Origin: Thiohalocapsa marina
GTDB lineage: Bacteria; Pseudomonadota; Gammaproteobacteria; Chromatiales; Chromatiaceae
Assembly (NCBI RefSeq): GCF_008632335.1
Contig: NZ_VWXX01000031.1
Coordinates: forward strand, 1 to 48,651
Length of the DNA stretch: 48,651 nucleotides
Reading direction: 5' to 3'
The translations under genes were made by a program, and so were the position numbers. The notes beneath the pieces were generated by a model, which had not been told where the DNA came from, ran no database searches, and saw nothing but the letters and a program-made list of their open reading frames with translations. The stretch's first letter is position 1. Every line of letters starts with the position of its first letter. Shown here piece after piece: positions 9,027 to 19,522 of this stretch.

Positions 9027-11128
9027 CACGTATTCCCTCCGCCGTTACCCATCTGTTTCTCAAACGCTTGCCGCACCAGCCCCATGACATAGGGCAGCTC
9101 ATCCAGCGAGGTGAGCCCCACTTCGACATCCCCGTTACCCCAGCGGCCCAGGTTGGTCACATCCTTCGCTTCACCCTTTGGATCATGCAGCTCATGGAAG
9201 GCCATGTTCAGGGAAAGGCGCAGACGGCTTTTTTGTGGCACTACATCCACGAAGTTGGTCTCGGCCTTGAAGGCAACATACAGCTTGAGCACCTCCTCGG
9301 TGACGCCCGGGTCCAGTGCCATGACCTCCTTGCGCAGCGCATCGAACAATGCCCTCATGGGGCTGCCGGTTGCCAGTTGCGGGTGGTCGCTCAGGTCGTA
9401 GCTGACACTGGCAGGTGACGCCTGCCGATAGGTAGCAAGCGTCTCCGCTGACAGAGCGGGGGCTTGCCAAACGGTCACCGCCTGAGCGGCCAGGCGCTGG
9501 GCGCGGGTTTGAATCGCTTCTTCGTTCCAGGTATCCAACGCACCCAAACCCTCATTCAAGCGCAGCGGGCTCTGCTTGAAGCCTCCCTGCATGTCGCGCT
9601 TCTCGGCAAAGGGGCGATCACTGTATTCGGTGTTGTAACCCGTGAGTGTCAGGTTGCCAAGTGTGTGCAACCAACTCTCCTGCACCCGCTGCCAGTCGGA
9701 GCCGAGCGCCTCACGCCATTTGGCTGAAAGGTTCTCGTTCTGTGGCAGGATATGTTCGATGGTGTATTCATCCACCGGCACCCGCTCCTTGCGACCGTGG
9801 TTCTCCAGTCGGCGCAGCCAATAGCTGCGGCTGCGGAAGTTATACAAGTCGCGCACGCTCAGCTCACGCTTGAACTCCTCGTCATTGGGAAAGCGCCTAT
9901 AAGAGGGCAAACCAAGGAAATGCGCCTGAATGCTTTCCAGATATCTATCCTTTTTCAAGGCTCGGCCGAAGTTGGCGAAGGTTTTGTTCAGAGAGTTGGT
10001 GGGTATAGCGCACACTGCACGCCGGAATACATAGGCCTCCACCAAGCGCACAGCTGCGATGAAATCATCGCTACTCAGCTGATCCTTGGCATAGTCATCA
10101 TAGAGTTGCAGTAGGAAAGGGTAGGCCACATCGACCTTTAACTCGCGCAGATCCTGAAACGCCTCGGCCAGTCTCTTGTCGGTTTCTTGTCCCAGCGCCA
10201 TGGCGCAGTAATAACCACCAAACGTGTGGATATCGGCCACTAGCGCATCTACCCCTGCTGCCGACTGTTCCGGGGTTCGGGCAAAGGCCTTGAAGGCTTC
10301 GTATACATCGCCGATTTTGGGCAGCTCGCCCGTGCGGACTGTCAGGTAATGGCGCATGAACCAGTCGAAATGCTCGCCATAGCCTTCCTGCCCAAATGCG
10401 ACCTCCATCGGTCGCCAGTGATCCTCGTAAAGCCGGGTCTGGTGCTCGGGCTCTAGCCCCATCAAAACAAAGTTGCGGATTAGGTCGGCCTGGCTTAGCG
10501 CCCGCCCGGTGGAGTTCATGCTTTCGAAGATCAGTTGAGGGTTATCTTGGTCGCGGCTGAGCGCAATATCCACAATGATCAGCTTAGCCAACCCTTGGCA
10601 CAGCGGCTTGAGGTTAGTTAGCGTCTTCACCTTCTGCTCGAAAAACGCGAAGTTCTCCTGAATGCGCAGGGAAGGCTGGGCCGGCCAAGGCTTTTGCCGT
10701 AGCAGCGCCAACAGGCTGTCCTTGTCGGTCTGTGTCAGCAGCAGCTTGAAGCCACGCTCGCCGTCTTCCAGCGGGTTGAGCAAATAATAGTTGCGCAGCT
10801 TCTTTGCGGAGAAACCATCGATGGGTTCTTCTTCACCCAGATGGCGGCACAGCGCCTCAATAATCAGCATGGCGGTGGCAAGGCGTTGCTGTCCGTCGAT
10901 TACCAGCAAGGGTGATTGGCTGGAAACCTGATATAAACCCTGTTCGATATAGACCACTGAGCCGATGAAATGCCCACCAATGTTATCGTCACTACCGGCA
11001 CGTAGAATGTCGTCCCACAGTTGTTGGCACTGAGGTTCATTCCAGGAGTAGGTGCGCTGATAGATGGGAATAATGAACTGCGGAGATTTTTTCAAAAAGT
11101 CCAGCAGTTTGGCTTCGGTGGCCTTCAT
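9026..11128 (-). CDS. DUF262/DUF1524 (GmrSD-like) nuclease with DUF5655-like C-terminus
   Basis: A 700-residue single-chain GmrSD-type protein. The N-terminal DUF262 (ParB/Srx-like NTPase) has [10 protein letters not shown] (20-29), VIDGQQR (76-82) and [20 protein letters not shown] (201-220). The DUF1524 HNH nuclease has EHILPQ (458-463) and [12 protein letters not shown] (488-499). The C-terminal ~100 residues ([36 protein letters not shown]) resemble DUF5655. GmrSD enzymes are type IV restriction systems that cut modified phage DNA; whether this one needs modified cytosine is unknown. The start at 11128 has GGAGGAG upstream, giving the family N-terminus [12 protein letters not shown]. It lies 88 bases after the RT gene. 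Confidence 0.88.
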   Translation of the reverse strand: MKATEAKLLDFLKKSPQFIIPIYQRTYSWNEPQCQQLWDDILRAGSDDNIGGHFIGSVVYIEQGLYQVSSQSPLLVIDGQQRLATAMLIIEALCRHLGEEEPIDGFSAKKLRNYYLLNPLEDGERGFKLLLTQTDKDSLLALLRQKPWPAQPSLRIQENFAFFEQKVKTLTNLKPLCQGLAKLIIVDIALSRDQDNPQLIFESMNSTGRALSQADLIRNFVLMGLEPEHQTRLYEDHWRPMEVAFGQEGYGEHFDWFMRHYLTVRTGELPKIGDVYEAFKAFARTPEQSAAGVDALVADIHTFGGYYCAMALGQETDKRLAEAFQDLRELKVDVAYPFLLQLYDDYAKDQLSSDDFIAAVRLVEAYVFRRAVCAIPTNSLNKTFANFGRALKKDRYLESIQAHFLGLPSYRRFPNDEEFKRELSVRDLYNFRSRSYWLRRLENHGRKERVPVDEYTIEHILPQNENLSAKWREALGSDWQRVQESWLHTLGNLTLTGYNTEYSDRPFAEKRDMQGGFKQSPLRLNEGLGALDTWNEEAIQTRAQRLAAQAVTVWQAPALSAETLATYRQASPASVSYDLSDHPQLATGSPMRALFDALRKEVMALDPGVTEEVLKLYVAFKAETNFVDVVPQKSRLRLSLNMAFHELHDPKGEAKDVTNLGRWGNGDVEVGLTSLDELPYVMGLVRQAFEKQMGNGGGNT

Positions 11129-11216
11129 GGGGCTCCTCCCAGCACAGATTTCACTGGCTCTATTTGCACTAGCGTGTGCTGCCTTCTTGGCACCTTTAAG
11201 TTGTAGATGATGGGGA

Positions 11217-12758
11217 TCATTGATAGTAACCCCCCGTTTCCTTCGAGAGAAATAGTTCCACCTCGTCAATCGGGATCACTGGTTCCAGTGTTTCAAGTGC
11301 GGGTTGGTCAATAACTGGTGTAGTAATTGCTCTTTTTAAATCTGCGCTGGTTATCCATCGGGTGCTCCACAGCGACACATCTTCTCCTGATACCAGCCTG
11401 CATATTGGTTCCTGATACGATATTTCTTTGGCAATGGGCAGGGTGGCACGCTGTATCCATATCTGCATGTGACCAGTATTCGGAATCTTGGCAAACCGAG
11501 TCTTGATCTTCTCGGCTACGTCTTTCTTCTCATCCTCAGAATCGAGAAAACTCATCAGCTTACTGAGGATCGCTGCACAGATTGCATAGGTGCGGGGGTT
11601 GCGGTACGCAAAATCCACAACAATTGCGATCATAGGCATCGGCTGTTCGAGTAGGCGCTTCAAGCGTGAAATACGCTTGTGGAATTCATTTAGTGCCACC
11701 ACGAGACTGCCAGCATTGGGAAACCGGGTAGCATGGTCGTGAATGATGAGCAGGTGCTTTTGCAGACTTTTTTCTCTATGTTTGCGGAAGATCCAAGCCA
11801 GCTTATCGCTCTTGATTGACGCGCGCACGACATCGTTGCTTGCTCTGGTTTTCCCAGGATTAAGCTTCAAGCCAAGGCCAATCGTAACCTCGGTGAGAAG
11901 CTTGATGATTCGCTCGCCGTCTTGTGGGTTATTTATGAATACGCGGTAATCGTCACGGTAGCGCAGGATACAATAATCCTTGATTTCCAGGCTTTGTATT
12001 TTCTCTGATAGTTCCAGATCAGCAAAGCCAAGCACTAGCTCGGCAACAAAGTCCATCAGCGTAGAGCCTTGTGGAATGCCGTTGGTCTGGCCATGGCGCA
12101 TGTCTTGGATATGGGCGTCTATAATGTTTCCGAGCAGATTCTTATTAGTTCGCTTTGCCTTCGCCTCCTGCTTGGTGTGCAATGCCCACGCTATCGAGTG
12201 GGTGTAGATAGCGCCGTAGCAATCAGTAATATCAGTCTCAACTAAATACTCATACTCAAGCGAAAGCTCAATGGAGCGCTGCTCCACTGAGTGCCACCAT
12301 TGAGACACTTGTTCTGCTTTGTCTTTTTCCTCTGACAGAGAAACAACCGGCAAACTCAGGCAGTGAATCTTGCTGTTCGCAGAGAATGTAGCGAAACGCT
12401 CCTTCACCAACTCCCAATAGGGGTTCGTAGTTAACTGGTGGACAAGGGATACATACAGAGCTGGGTGGATTAGCTGAAACGGCCGCCATGCATACTTGCC
12501 ATCCTTGTTGTTAAGGACAGTGTAATTCACATCATCATGGTCTCGTGGCTTACAGGACAAGCCAGATAGTGCCTTCCCTTCAAGAGCTTTATGTGTATTC
12601 TCAATCAATGCGTCAAAGCGAATGTAGTGCGGCAAATCGAGACCACAATAGCTCTCTGCTTTGAGAAAAAATGCCCTGGCCTCCTCCGCAGAAAGCTCAA
12701 GGATCGACTGCCGGCTTGCCGATATTCTGGTTGAGTATGTAGCCTCGGTGCTTTTCAT
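11217..12758 (-). CDS. Reverse transcriptase, unknown-group/defence-associated (DRT-like)
   Basis: 513 residues. RT palm motifs are in order: YLVETDITDCYGAIYTHSI (171-189, catalytic Asp in motif A), NGIPQGSTLMDFVAE (226-240, motif B), YCILRYRDDYRVF (262-274, YxDD catalytic motif C), and GLGLKLNPGKTRAS (motif D). About 170 residues precede the palm and about 230 follow it, with no recognised nuclease or maturase domain. It is not a group II intron RT (no maturase or HNH) and no retron msr/msd is seen next to it. It resembles unknown-group RTs used in phage defence (DRT); the exact class is not assignable by eye. The ATG at 12758 overlaps the HerA stop in ATGA. This AT-rich gene was presumably acquired. 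Confidence 0.85.
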   Translation of the reverse strand: MKSTEATYSTRISASRQSILELSAEEARAFFLKAESYCGLDLPHYIRFDALIENTHKALEGKALSGLSCKPRDHDDVNYTVLNNKDGKYAWRPFQLIHPALYVSLVHQLTTNPYWELVKERFATFSANSKIHCLSLPVVSLSEEKDKAEQVSQWWHSVEQRSIELSLEYEYLVETDITDCYGAIYTHSIAWALHTKQEAKAKRTNKNLLGNIIDAHIQDMRHGQTNGIPQGSTLMDFVAELVLGFADLELSEKIQSLEIKDYCILRYRDDYRVFINNPQDGERIIKLLTEVTIGLGLKLNPGKTRASNDVVRASIKSDKLAWIFRKHREKSLQKHLLIIHDHATRFPNAGSLVVALNEFHKRISRLKRLLEQPMPMIAIVVDFAYRNPRTYAICAAILSKLMSFLDSEDEKKDVAEKIKTRFAKIPNTGHMQIWIQRATLPIAKEISYQEPICRLVSGEDVSLWSTRWITSADLKRAITTPVIDQPALETLEPVIPIDEVELFLSKETGGYYQ

Positions 12759-14473
12759 GGAGCACCCCAGCACTCTTGATACCTTGGCCCGTCTGACAAC
12801 GGCTTGGTGTCTGGTTCCTTGATCTGGATAGTCATTGGGATTGGAAAGTCGGTGCCAATAATCGCGGCCTCACCTGGCCGAAGATTTGGCAGGAATGCAG
12901 AAGCTGCCCGGTCAATTTCACCGCAGGCGCGTTCGACAACTTCTCTGTCCCGCTCATTGGTTAAGCGGTGTACAATCAAAGTGCCCATTTGGCTGAGAAC
13001 GCCTTCGGTGATGTCACGAGGGCGCTGGCTGGCAAGGCATACGGTAAGCCCGTACTTCCGTCCCTCCTTGGCTATGATTTCAAAGGCATCAAGTTTCGCT
13101 TGATAATCGTCACTCCCTAAATGGCGCCCAAGAAAGTTATGCGCTTCGTCGACAATGACCACTAATGGACGTTTTTTGAGGTCGCCATTTCTGGCTGTAC
13201 TCAGCAAGTGCCGGCCAATCGCATTTGCAACTATTTCACGTGCATTAAATTCGTAAGCTACTGCACTCAAATCTATACGGAAAAGACGTTGTTCATCGCT
13301 TAAAAAAGAAGTTAGGCTGCTTGTGATTGATGGGAAGGCGCTATCTGAGAAAACAAAGCTCATCGTTGGGGAGCGAAGAATCCCATTGATCCTAGTGATT
13401 AATGACGCGCAATAACCGATTTCCGCCTCATTTCTTCCTTTCCATTTGGTATCCCCGTAATCTTGAACACACTCGTTAATAATCTGACGCGGAAGAAGCG
13501 AAACGTTGAACTCCTGCGCTGGGTTGTTCACCGCCACCGCATGCTTGTACATAGCATTGAAAAAATCTCTTTTTACCGAGTTTTCCTTCACTATCAAACC
13601 GTCGCGTGCAAGGCCGGGCTCCAAGGCCGCTAGCCTCAAGCTTTGAATTGCGGCTAAAAGCTTTGGCCCTTGCACTTTTCCTGAGGGCTCGAAGAGCGCA
13701 ATAAAGTCAGATTCTAGAAAAGACGTTGGCGGTAGCGATGACCGTTCTGATTGAGCCGCAGAGATTGGTGGAACACCGAGATGGCGATGCGTAACATGCT
13801 CACTGTGGAAGTCCCGATACTCACCTGTTGCGTCAATCAGTATCAGCTTGGAACGATGCCGGAGGCATTCTTCTATGATGCGGGCGGTGGTCCAGCTTTT
13901 GCCGCCACCGGTAGCGCCCAAAATGGCGCAGTGACGGCCGAAAAGACGCTCTGGCTTTACCGAGACTACACTCTCGTGAGCGGTATCAATCGTCCCCAGT
14001 TCCAGACTGACGCTGGGAACTTCCGCGCCGCTTACCTCCATGAGCTGCGGAAGCAAGGCGATAAAACGATGTGGTGCAGCGTAAATTCGATCGCCCAGCC
14101 TGGGGTAGGCATCGACACCCGCTGTCACCCGTAAGCTGTCTGTGGCCACACAGCCCAGCAGCTGAATCTGGCCGAGGGCGTCCATATCGGTGTTACCCGA
14201 AAAATCCCGCGTGATACCGCGCCGTTCCGGTTCACGTACTTTGATCTCCGAAATTCTACCCAATATCAGGCTCTGTTGACCTTCAATCAGAACGAATTCC
14301 CCGACTTCGCCGCGCCCATAGCGCCCGCCCGAGAAGTGCGCTCCGCTGGGCCTACCAGCTTCGGAAAGATTCACACCCACCGCTCGGGCAGTGATCGATG
14401 CCGCAACGCCCAAGAACAGCTCAGGTCGCAGCAATCCGCGAGGAAACTCGGTATCAATGTCGGCTGGCTTCAT
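12755..14473 (-). CDS. HerA-like hexameric ATPase (SIR2-HerA defence partner)
   Basis: 572 residues of the HerA/FtsK superfamily. An N-terminal HAS-barrel-like region (1-175) is followed by Walker A CAILGATGGGKSWTTARI (182-199), LILIDATGEYRDF (210-222), Walker B VVIVDEAHNFLGR (438-450), and sensor region VCLASQRPRDI (478-488). HerA forms hexamers that translocate DNA; in SIR2-HerA anti-phage systems it assembles with the SIR2 protein. The gene overlaps SIR2 upstream by 4 bases (ATGA) and the RT downstream by 4 bases (ATGA), so all three are probably made together. Confidence 0.92.
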   Translation of the reverse strand: MKPADIDTEFPRGLLRPELFLGVAASITARAVGVNLSEAGRPSGAHFSGGRYGRGEVGEFVLIEGQQSLILGRISEIKVREPERRGITRDFSGNTDMDALGQIQLLGCVATDSLRVTAGVDAYPRLGDRIYAAPHRFIALLPQLMEVSGAEVPSVSLELGTIDTAHESVVSVKPERLFGRHCAILGATGGGKSWTTARIIEECLRHRSKLILIDATGEYRDFHSEHVTHRHLGVPPISAAQSERSSLPPTSFLESDFIALFEPSGKVQGPKLLAAIQSLRLAALEPGLARDGLIVKENSVKRDFFNAMYKHAVAVNNPAQEFNVSLLPRQIINECVQDYGDTKWKGRNEAEIGYCASLITRINGILRSPTMSFVFSDSAFPSITSSLTSFLSDEQRLFRIDLSAVAYEFNAREIVANAIGRHLLSTARNGDLKKRPLVVIVDEAHNFLGRHLGSDDYQAKLDAFEIIAKEGRKYGLTVCLASQRPRDITEGVLSQMGTLIVHRLTNERDREVVERACGEIDRAASAFLPNLRPGEAAIIGTDFPIPMTIQIKEPDTKPLSDGPRYQECWGAP

Positions 14474-15645
14474 GACGGCTTAATCACTCCCTGAACTGCT
14501 TTCATCAACGTGTCGGCCGGCGTCAGCGATTTAAGATCGGGCACCATTTCACTGAACGCTTCAAAGTCCGCAGCAACAAACCAAATGTCTTCTCCCTTAC
14601 ATGCCAAAGAGTTGAATGCCTGCCAATACTTGTTCTCGCCAGTAGTCTGCTGTTCAGCATAAGGATCAACAATGATCAGACGTAAATGAGGGTTCGACTG
14701 CACAGCGGCAAGAAGAGGTTCTGAAAGGTGATCATCATTGAACCCAAATCCTGCAACCACGACACACGTGTTAGGTTCACGAACTGCTGACAGATACTGC
14801 GCCATCGACTCCAGATGCGGCTGGCTGAAGCTTTGTTGATACTTTCCCGCTGCTGGGTAAATCAAACAGGCCTCATCCGGGGTCGGCTTCATCTCTTCGA
14901 GCAATGTTCCGTCAGATTTTCTGGCCCAGCTGACCGAACCGTGCAGTTTGTAGAGCAAGAACACGCCTTCAAGATAACTGGCATCCTCGCCACTGCGCGG
15001 ACGGCGCACCAAGTCATAGTTGAAATAGCGTGGATCATATCGGCGTGGTGCAGTGAACGAGAAACCATCAATGGCGATGCCGCCGAGTGCGCTTGCGGCC
15101 CGTTCGAAGCAGAGATCATAGTTTGTAGTAAATATTTTCAGGCGCTGATCGCGGGCCCTACGGCGTGAGAGTCGATGCAGGAATCGACGGTGAGCTGCGA
15201 GCTTTTCTTCGTTAAGAAAGTCCGAGCATTGCTGCAGAATGATCCTCTTGCTGTCATTCAGAAATTGTCGGAGCGCCGCCTCCTCATTCAGCTGGAGAGA
15301 GGCTTCAATACGGGATAATAGCGCTTCGATATTCTCGGTGGTGATGTCATGGTTGACCGTTGTGGCTGCCGTCTTAGCCTCTTCAGTTGCCGGTTTACCT
15401 ACTACGGCATCCCACAAGTCAGACATGGAGGGCGCGCCCGCTGACAGCGAACAGCCAGAACCAGCAAGAACAACCACATGCTGCATCTGGAGTGAGCCCA
15501 GTAACATATTGTGCAGCTCTTCCTGATTATTTCTGGCTCGCCTCTGCTGATCGTCATCGTCTGGTTTTGCCTCAAGTGGTCGCCATTCGACCTCTCGGGG
15601 AGCCTTGAATGCCTTTATGGGCTTATCTTCATCATGGGTGGTCAT
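14470..15645 (-). CDS. SIR2-like NAD-processing defence effector
   Basis: 391 residues. SIR2 motifs are VVVLAGSGCSLSAGAP (57-72, NAD-binding loop), IFTTNYDLCFERA (171-183), LYKLHGSVSW (231-240, likely catalytic His235) and VVVAGFGFNDDHL (about 291-303). Defence SIR2 proteins hydrolyse NAD+ and stop phage replication by depleting it; with HerA this is the SIR2-HerA arrangement. The N-terminal ~55 residues are charged and may be a regulatory or docking segment. The start overlaps the hsdS frame's stop (ATGA at 15642-15645) and the end overlaps herA (ATGA). Confidence 0.9.
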   Translation of the reverse strand: MTTHDEDKPIKAFKAPREVEWRPLEAKPDDDDQQRRARNNQEELHNMLLGSLQMQHVVVLAGSGCSLSAGAPSMSDLWDAVVGKPATEEAKTAATTVNHDITTENIEALLSRIEASLQLNEEAALRQFLNDSKRIILQQCSDFLNEEKLAAHRRFLHRLSRRRARDQRLKIFTTNYDLCFERAASALGGIAIDGFSFTAPRRYDPRYFNYDLVRRPRSGEDASYLEGVFLLYKLHGSVSWARKSDGTLLEEMKPTPDEACLIYPAAGKYQQSFSQPHLESMAQYLSAVREPNTCVVVAGFGFNDDHLSEPLLAAVQSNPHLRLIIVDPYAEQQTTGENKYWQAFNSLACKGEDIWFVAADFEAFSEMVPDLKSLTPADTLMKAVQGVIKPS

Positions 15646-16923
15646 GGCAGACTCTTCTTCTTGTTTTGTACGTTATCTTCGGCGCGCTCCAGGAATTGCT
15701 CGGCATCGTTGATCCGCAGTTCGCCGGAGATCAGTTTCGGCAGCAGGGTGTCGCGGAGTTGTGCGAGGGTTTTGGACTCCTGCTTATTTTTCTCGACAGC
15801 ATCAACCCAGCCGCTCACCGCATTGGCAAAACTACGCAGGGCATCATTGACGATTTCTCCGGGAGGAACAGTGACCGGCGAAGCGAGCACTACGTCAGGG
15901 CGTACTGCCGGATAAGCTGCACCATCAGCTAGGTGAGTTTACCGCTCGATGTTCTCCGGGGATGTCGCCGCAAGAAAGACGAAATCCCGGGAATGCTTAT
16001 GTAGTGGCCTCAGCACAGCAAAGCCCGTGCTGCCTGTCATGCCGTCGTCTCCGATCAGCGCAAACGACTTATTGCCAGGTCGTACGGTACCAACGATAGT
16101 GTCACCGGGGCGCAGGATACGTTGCGCACGACTTGGCGCTTCCGACCAAGGCATCCGAGCGGTTCCCTCAATGTTGCCTTGCTTGGTGTTCGACAAATCC
16201 ACATATCGAATGTCGTCAGGCGCATTCTTCTTCGTCCAGGATTCTGGATTCAGGCTCGCGAAGCTCGCTAGTGTGGCGGATCGCCACCCCTCCGGCTTGC
16301 CCTCATCATCGAGGCGGTCGGGGAAGAGTTGCCAGAGGTCGGCGGGGAGGTAGGGTTCGCGGCCTTCCATTTTGGCACGGACGGGGCCGAAGTCGACGAA
16401 CCAGTCCTTGAACAGGGCGCGGGCCATGGCCTCCAGGGTCTGGTTGCGGCGGCGGTTGAGTTCGATTTTGTCGTCTAGGGTGCCGAGGATGTGGGCGGCA
16501 ATCCGTTGATCATGCTCACCTAGGTCTGGCCATGGAAGAGCAGAGAGCATCCCCGACGACACATTCGGAAATGTTGAACCAGTCGCCTGTGTGAGTAGAC
16601 TGGGCAAATGAAATTCAACTACAGCACGAACCAGAGGCTGAAGTTTGCACTGGGATTTATGGCGAATAGCTGCAATGCCACGACCAATTGCATAGTCAAG
16701 ATCAGCCCAATTCATTCTTCCAGTCGTTGAGCCTCGGACGCAAAAAAGGAGGTCTCCTGCTTTTGCAAATTTTCGAGCATCAGTCGTAAATTGGACGGGC
16801 GTTGGATGATGTGGACCATATTCCGTTGGCCCATTCAAAAGGGGTATGCCAACTCCAGATGTATTGCACATTTCTCCTGCCGGAGACTGCCCCATTACTA
16901 TATCGCAGACATCTGATAGAGTT

Positions 16924-16934
<11 letters not shown>
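15642..16934 (-). pseudogene. hsdS: Type I R-M specificity subunit HsdS, interrupted by an in-frame stop
   Basis: The frame reads from [18 protein letters not shown] through the first target-recognition domain, the central conserved region (RIAAHILGTLDDKIELNRRR, ALFKDWFVDFGPV) and most of the second recognition domain. It then meets TAA at 15939-15941, right after SPENIER. Past the stop the same frame continues THLADGAAYPAVRPDVVLAS and the conserved C-terminal repeat LAQLRDTLLPKLISGELRI, ending at 15642. One nonsense change therefore removes about 99 codons from a 430-codon gene. The second recognition domain and the C-terminal spacer helix would be lost, so HsdS is probably inactive unless the stop is read through. 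The start overlaps hsdM by 11 bases. Confidence 0.85.
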
Positions 16935-18504
<1,570 letters not shown>

Positions 18505-18534
18505 GTGCGTCCTGTCGGTATGTCCTGAAGCGGG

Positions 18535-18549
18535 TTTTAGCCGCTAAAA
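18535..18549. promoter_or_regulatory. KorB operator (OB) upstream of hsdM
   Basis: TTTTAGCCGCTAAAA, a perfect match to the IncP KorB operator TTTAGCSGCTAAA extended by one base on each side. It overlaps the vapC-like stop codon and lies just upstream of hsdM. This is one of four perfect copies, all inside the element. Confidence 0.85.
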
Positions 18550-18999
18550 TTTCTGCCGAGCGGCGTTAATGCTCGGGCTGTGTGCTCGCCATGGATTGAT
18601 GGTGTCCACGCCCGCCGCTTCGAAAGCTACGGTTTCTCTCGCTGCTACGATCAGACCGTGTACTGCCGCTATCGCAGCGATGTAGCCATCTACCGGGAGT
18701 ATTTCGCTGCCGCCTTTTTCGACCTTCGTTATCGCTTCGGCATAGGCCTTTGTGCATGACTGGTCGAAAGGAAGAATCCGCCCTGCAAATAGGGGTAGTA
18801 GCCGCTTCTCCAGGCCTGCATGTACATGGGCACGCCGTTCTTCCGAGGGGAGCCGCGCTACAGCGGCCTGCAACGCTGCAACGGTGGTGGCAGATAAATA
18901 GAGCGTTTCCAGCGGCTGGGCATCTATCCACTCGATGACCTGTGCCGCTGGCGTGTCGCGCAGCAACTCGCTGATGATGCTGATATCAAGCAGAATCAT
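18544..18999 (-). CDS. VapC/FitB-like PIN-domain protein with degraded active site
   Basis: 151 residues, clearly PIN-like along its whole length (MILLDISIISELL, FAGRILPFD, VDGYIAAIAAVHGLIVAAR, GVDTINPW). Asp5 and Asp104 are kept. The usual Asn in LDTN is Ser7, the Glu of the usual AEL is Ala42, and the Asp of the usual RNxxDF is Ala125. PIN RNases need these acidic residues for Mg2+, so catalysis is probably lost or weak. It overlaps the FitA-like antitoxin gene by 4 bases. The last codons overlap the KorB operator at 18535-18549. Confidence 0.85.
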   Translation of the reverse strand: MILLDISIISELLRDTPAAQVIEWIDAQPLETLYLSATTVAALQAAVARLPSEERRAHVHAGLEKRLLPLFAGRILPFDQSCTKAYAEAITKVEKGGSEILPVDGYIAAIAAVHGLIVAARETVAFEAAGVDTINPWRAHSPSINAARQKF

Positions 19000-19241
19000 T
19001 CAGTACCTGCCGAGCGCCCGGTGTGAGCCGACCCGAAGGATGCCAGCTCTTTGTCGGTCAGCTTGGCCTGCTTGCCTATGTCGGCCAGCAGAGTGCCCAG
19101 CTTGATGCGCCCCTCGGGCGCAACAGCTGTCTCCAGGATCTCGCGTACCTCGGCTTCCATACTGTGTCCATGCAGGGCTGCGCGGACGCGCAGGGCGCGG
19201 TGTACTTCGTCGGGTAGGTTTCGAACCGTCAGCATGGCCAT
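18996..19241 (-). CDS. FitA/VapB-like ribbon-helix-helix antitoxin
   Basis: 81 residues. The N-terminal LTVRNLPDEVHRALRVRAAL and GHSMEAEVREILETAV form the Arc/MetJ-type ribbon-helix-helix used by FitA/StbC antitoxins for DNA binding. The C-terminal half would wrap the PIN toxin. It is directly upstream of the PIN gene with a 4-base overlap. A second in-frame Met (19235) is also possible. Confidence 0.88.
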   Translation of the reverse strand: MAMLTVRNLPDEVHRALRVRAALHGHSMEAEVREILETAVAPEGRIKLGTLLADIGKQAKLTDKELASFGSAHTGRSAGTE

Positions 19242-19351
19242 CGCCAGCAGTCTCCAGTGCCTTCAATGCAGTCACTGTATGATACTGCATGCGTTATGGC
19301 AATTCGGCGGGGTGATCCCCGCCTTTCAGGCGAAATGGCCCAGATTGTTGA

Positions 19352-19507
19352 TCAAAGCGCGTCCTCGGCTGCAGCCACGAATAACTCCAAGCTGTTCGTG
19401 GTGGATACGTGGGGTGGGGGAGTAAATTCTTGCTCCAGCTGCATTTCAGCCTCTATTTCTTCGGTAATGAAGAATGGCTCGCTCTCAGTGCTATCCGGTA
19501 ACTCCAT
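19352..19507 (-). CDS. Small acidic hypothetical protein downstream of trbL
   Basis: A 51-residue frame (MELPDSTESEPFFITEEIEA..., ending FVAAAEDAL) with a strong GGGGGAG ribosome site 6 bases before its ATG, 15 bases after the trbL stop on the same strand. It is acidic and glutamate-rich, with no recognised domain. The position suggests it belongs to the trb operon. The rest of the 19242-19522 gap shows nothing else. Confidence 0.45.
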   Translation of the reverse strand: MELPDSTESEPFFITEEIEAEMQLEQEFTPPPHVSTTNSLELFVAAAEDAL

Positions 19508-19522
19508 TGCTGCTCCCCCATG

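Noticed and set aside
11129-11216. Retron-like ncRNA (msr/msd) next to the reverse transcriptase
   Set aside because: The only gap beside the RT is 88 bases downstream with no long inverted repeats; the upstream side overlaps herA.
13751-14134. Plus-strand frame inside the HerA region
   Set aside because: HerA Walker motifs on the minus strand are continuous across it.
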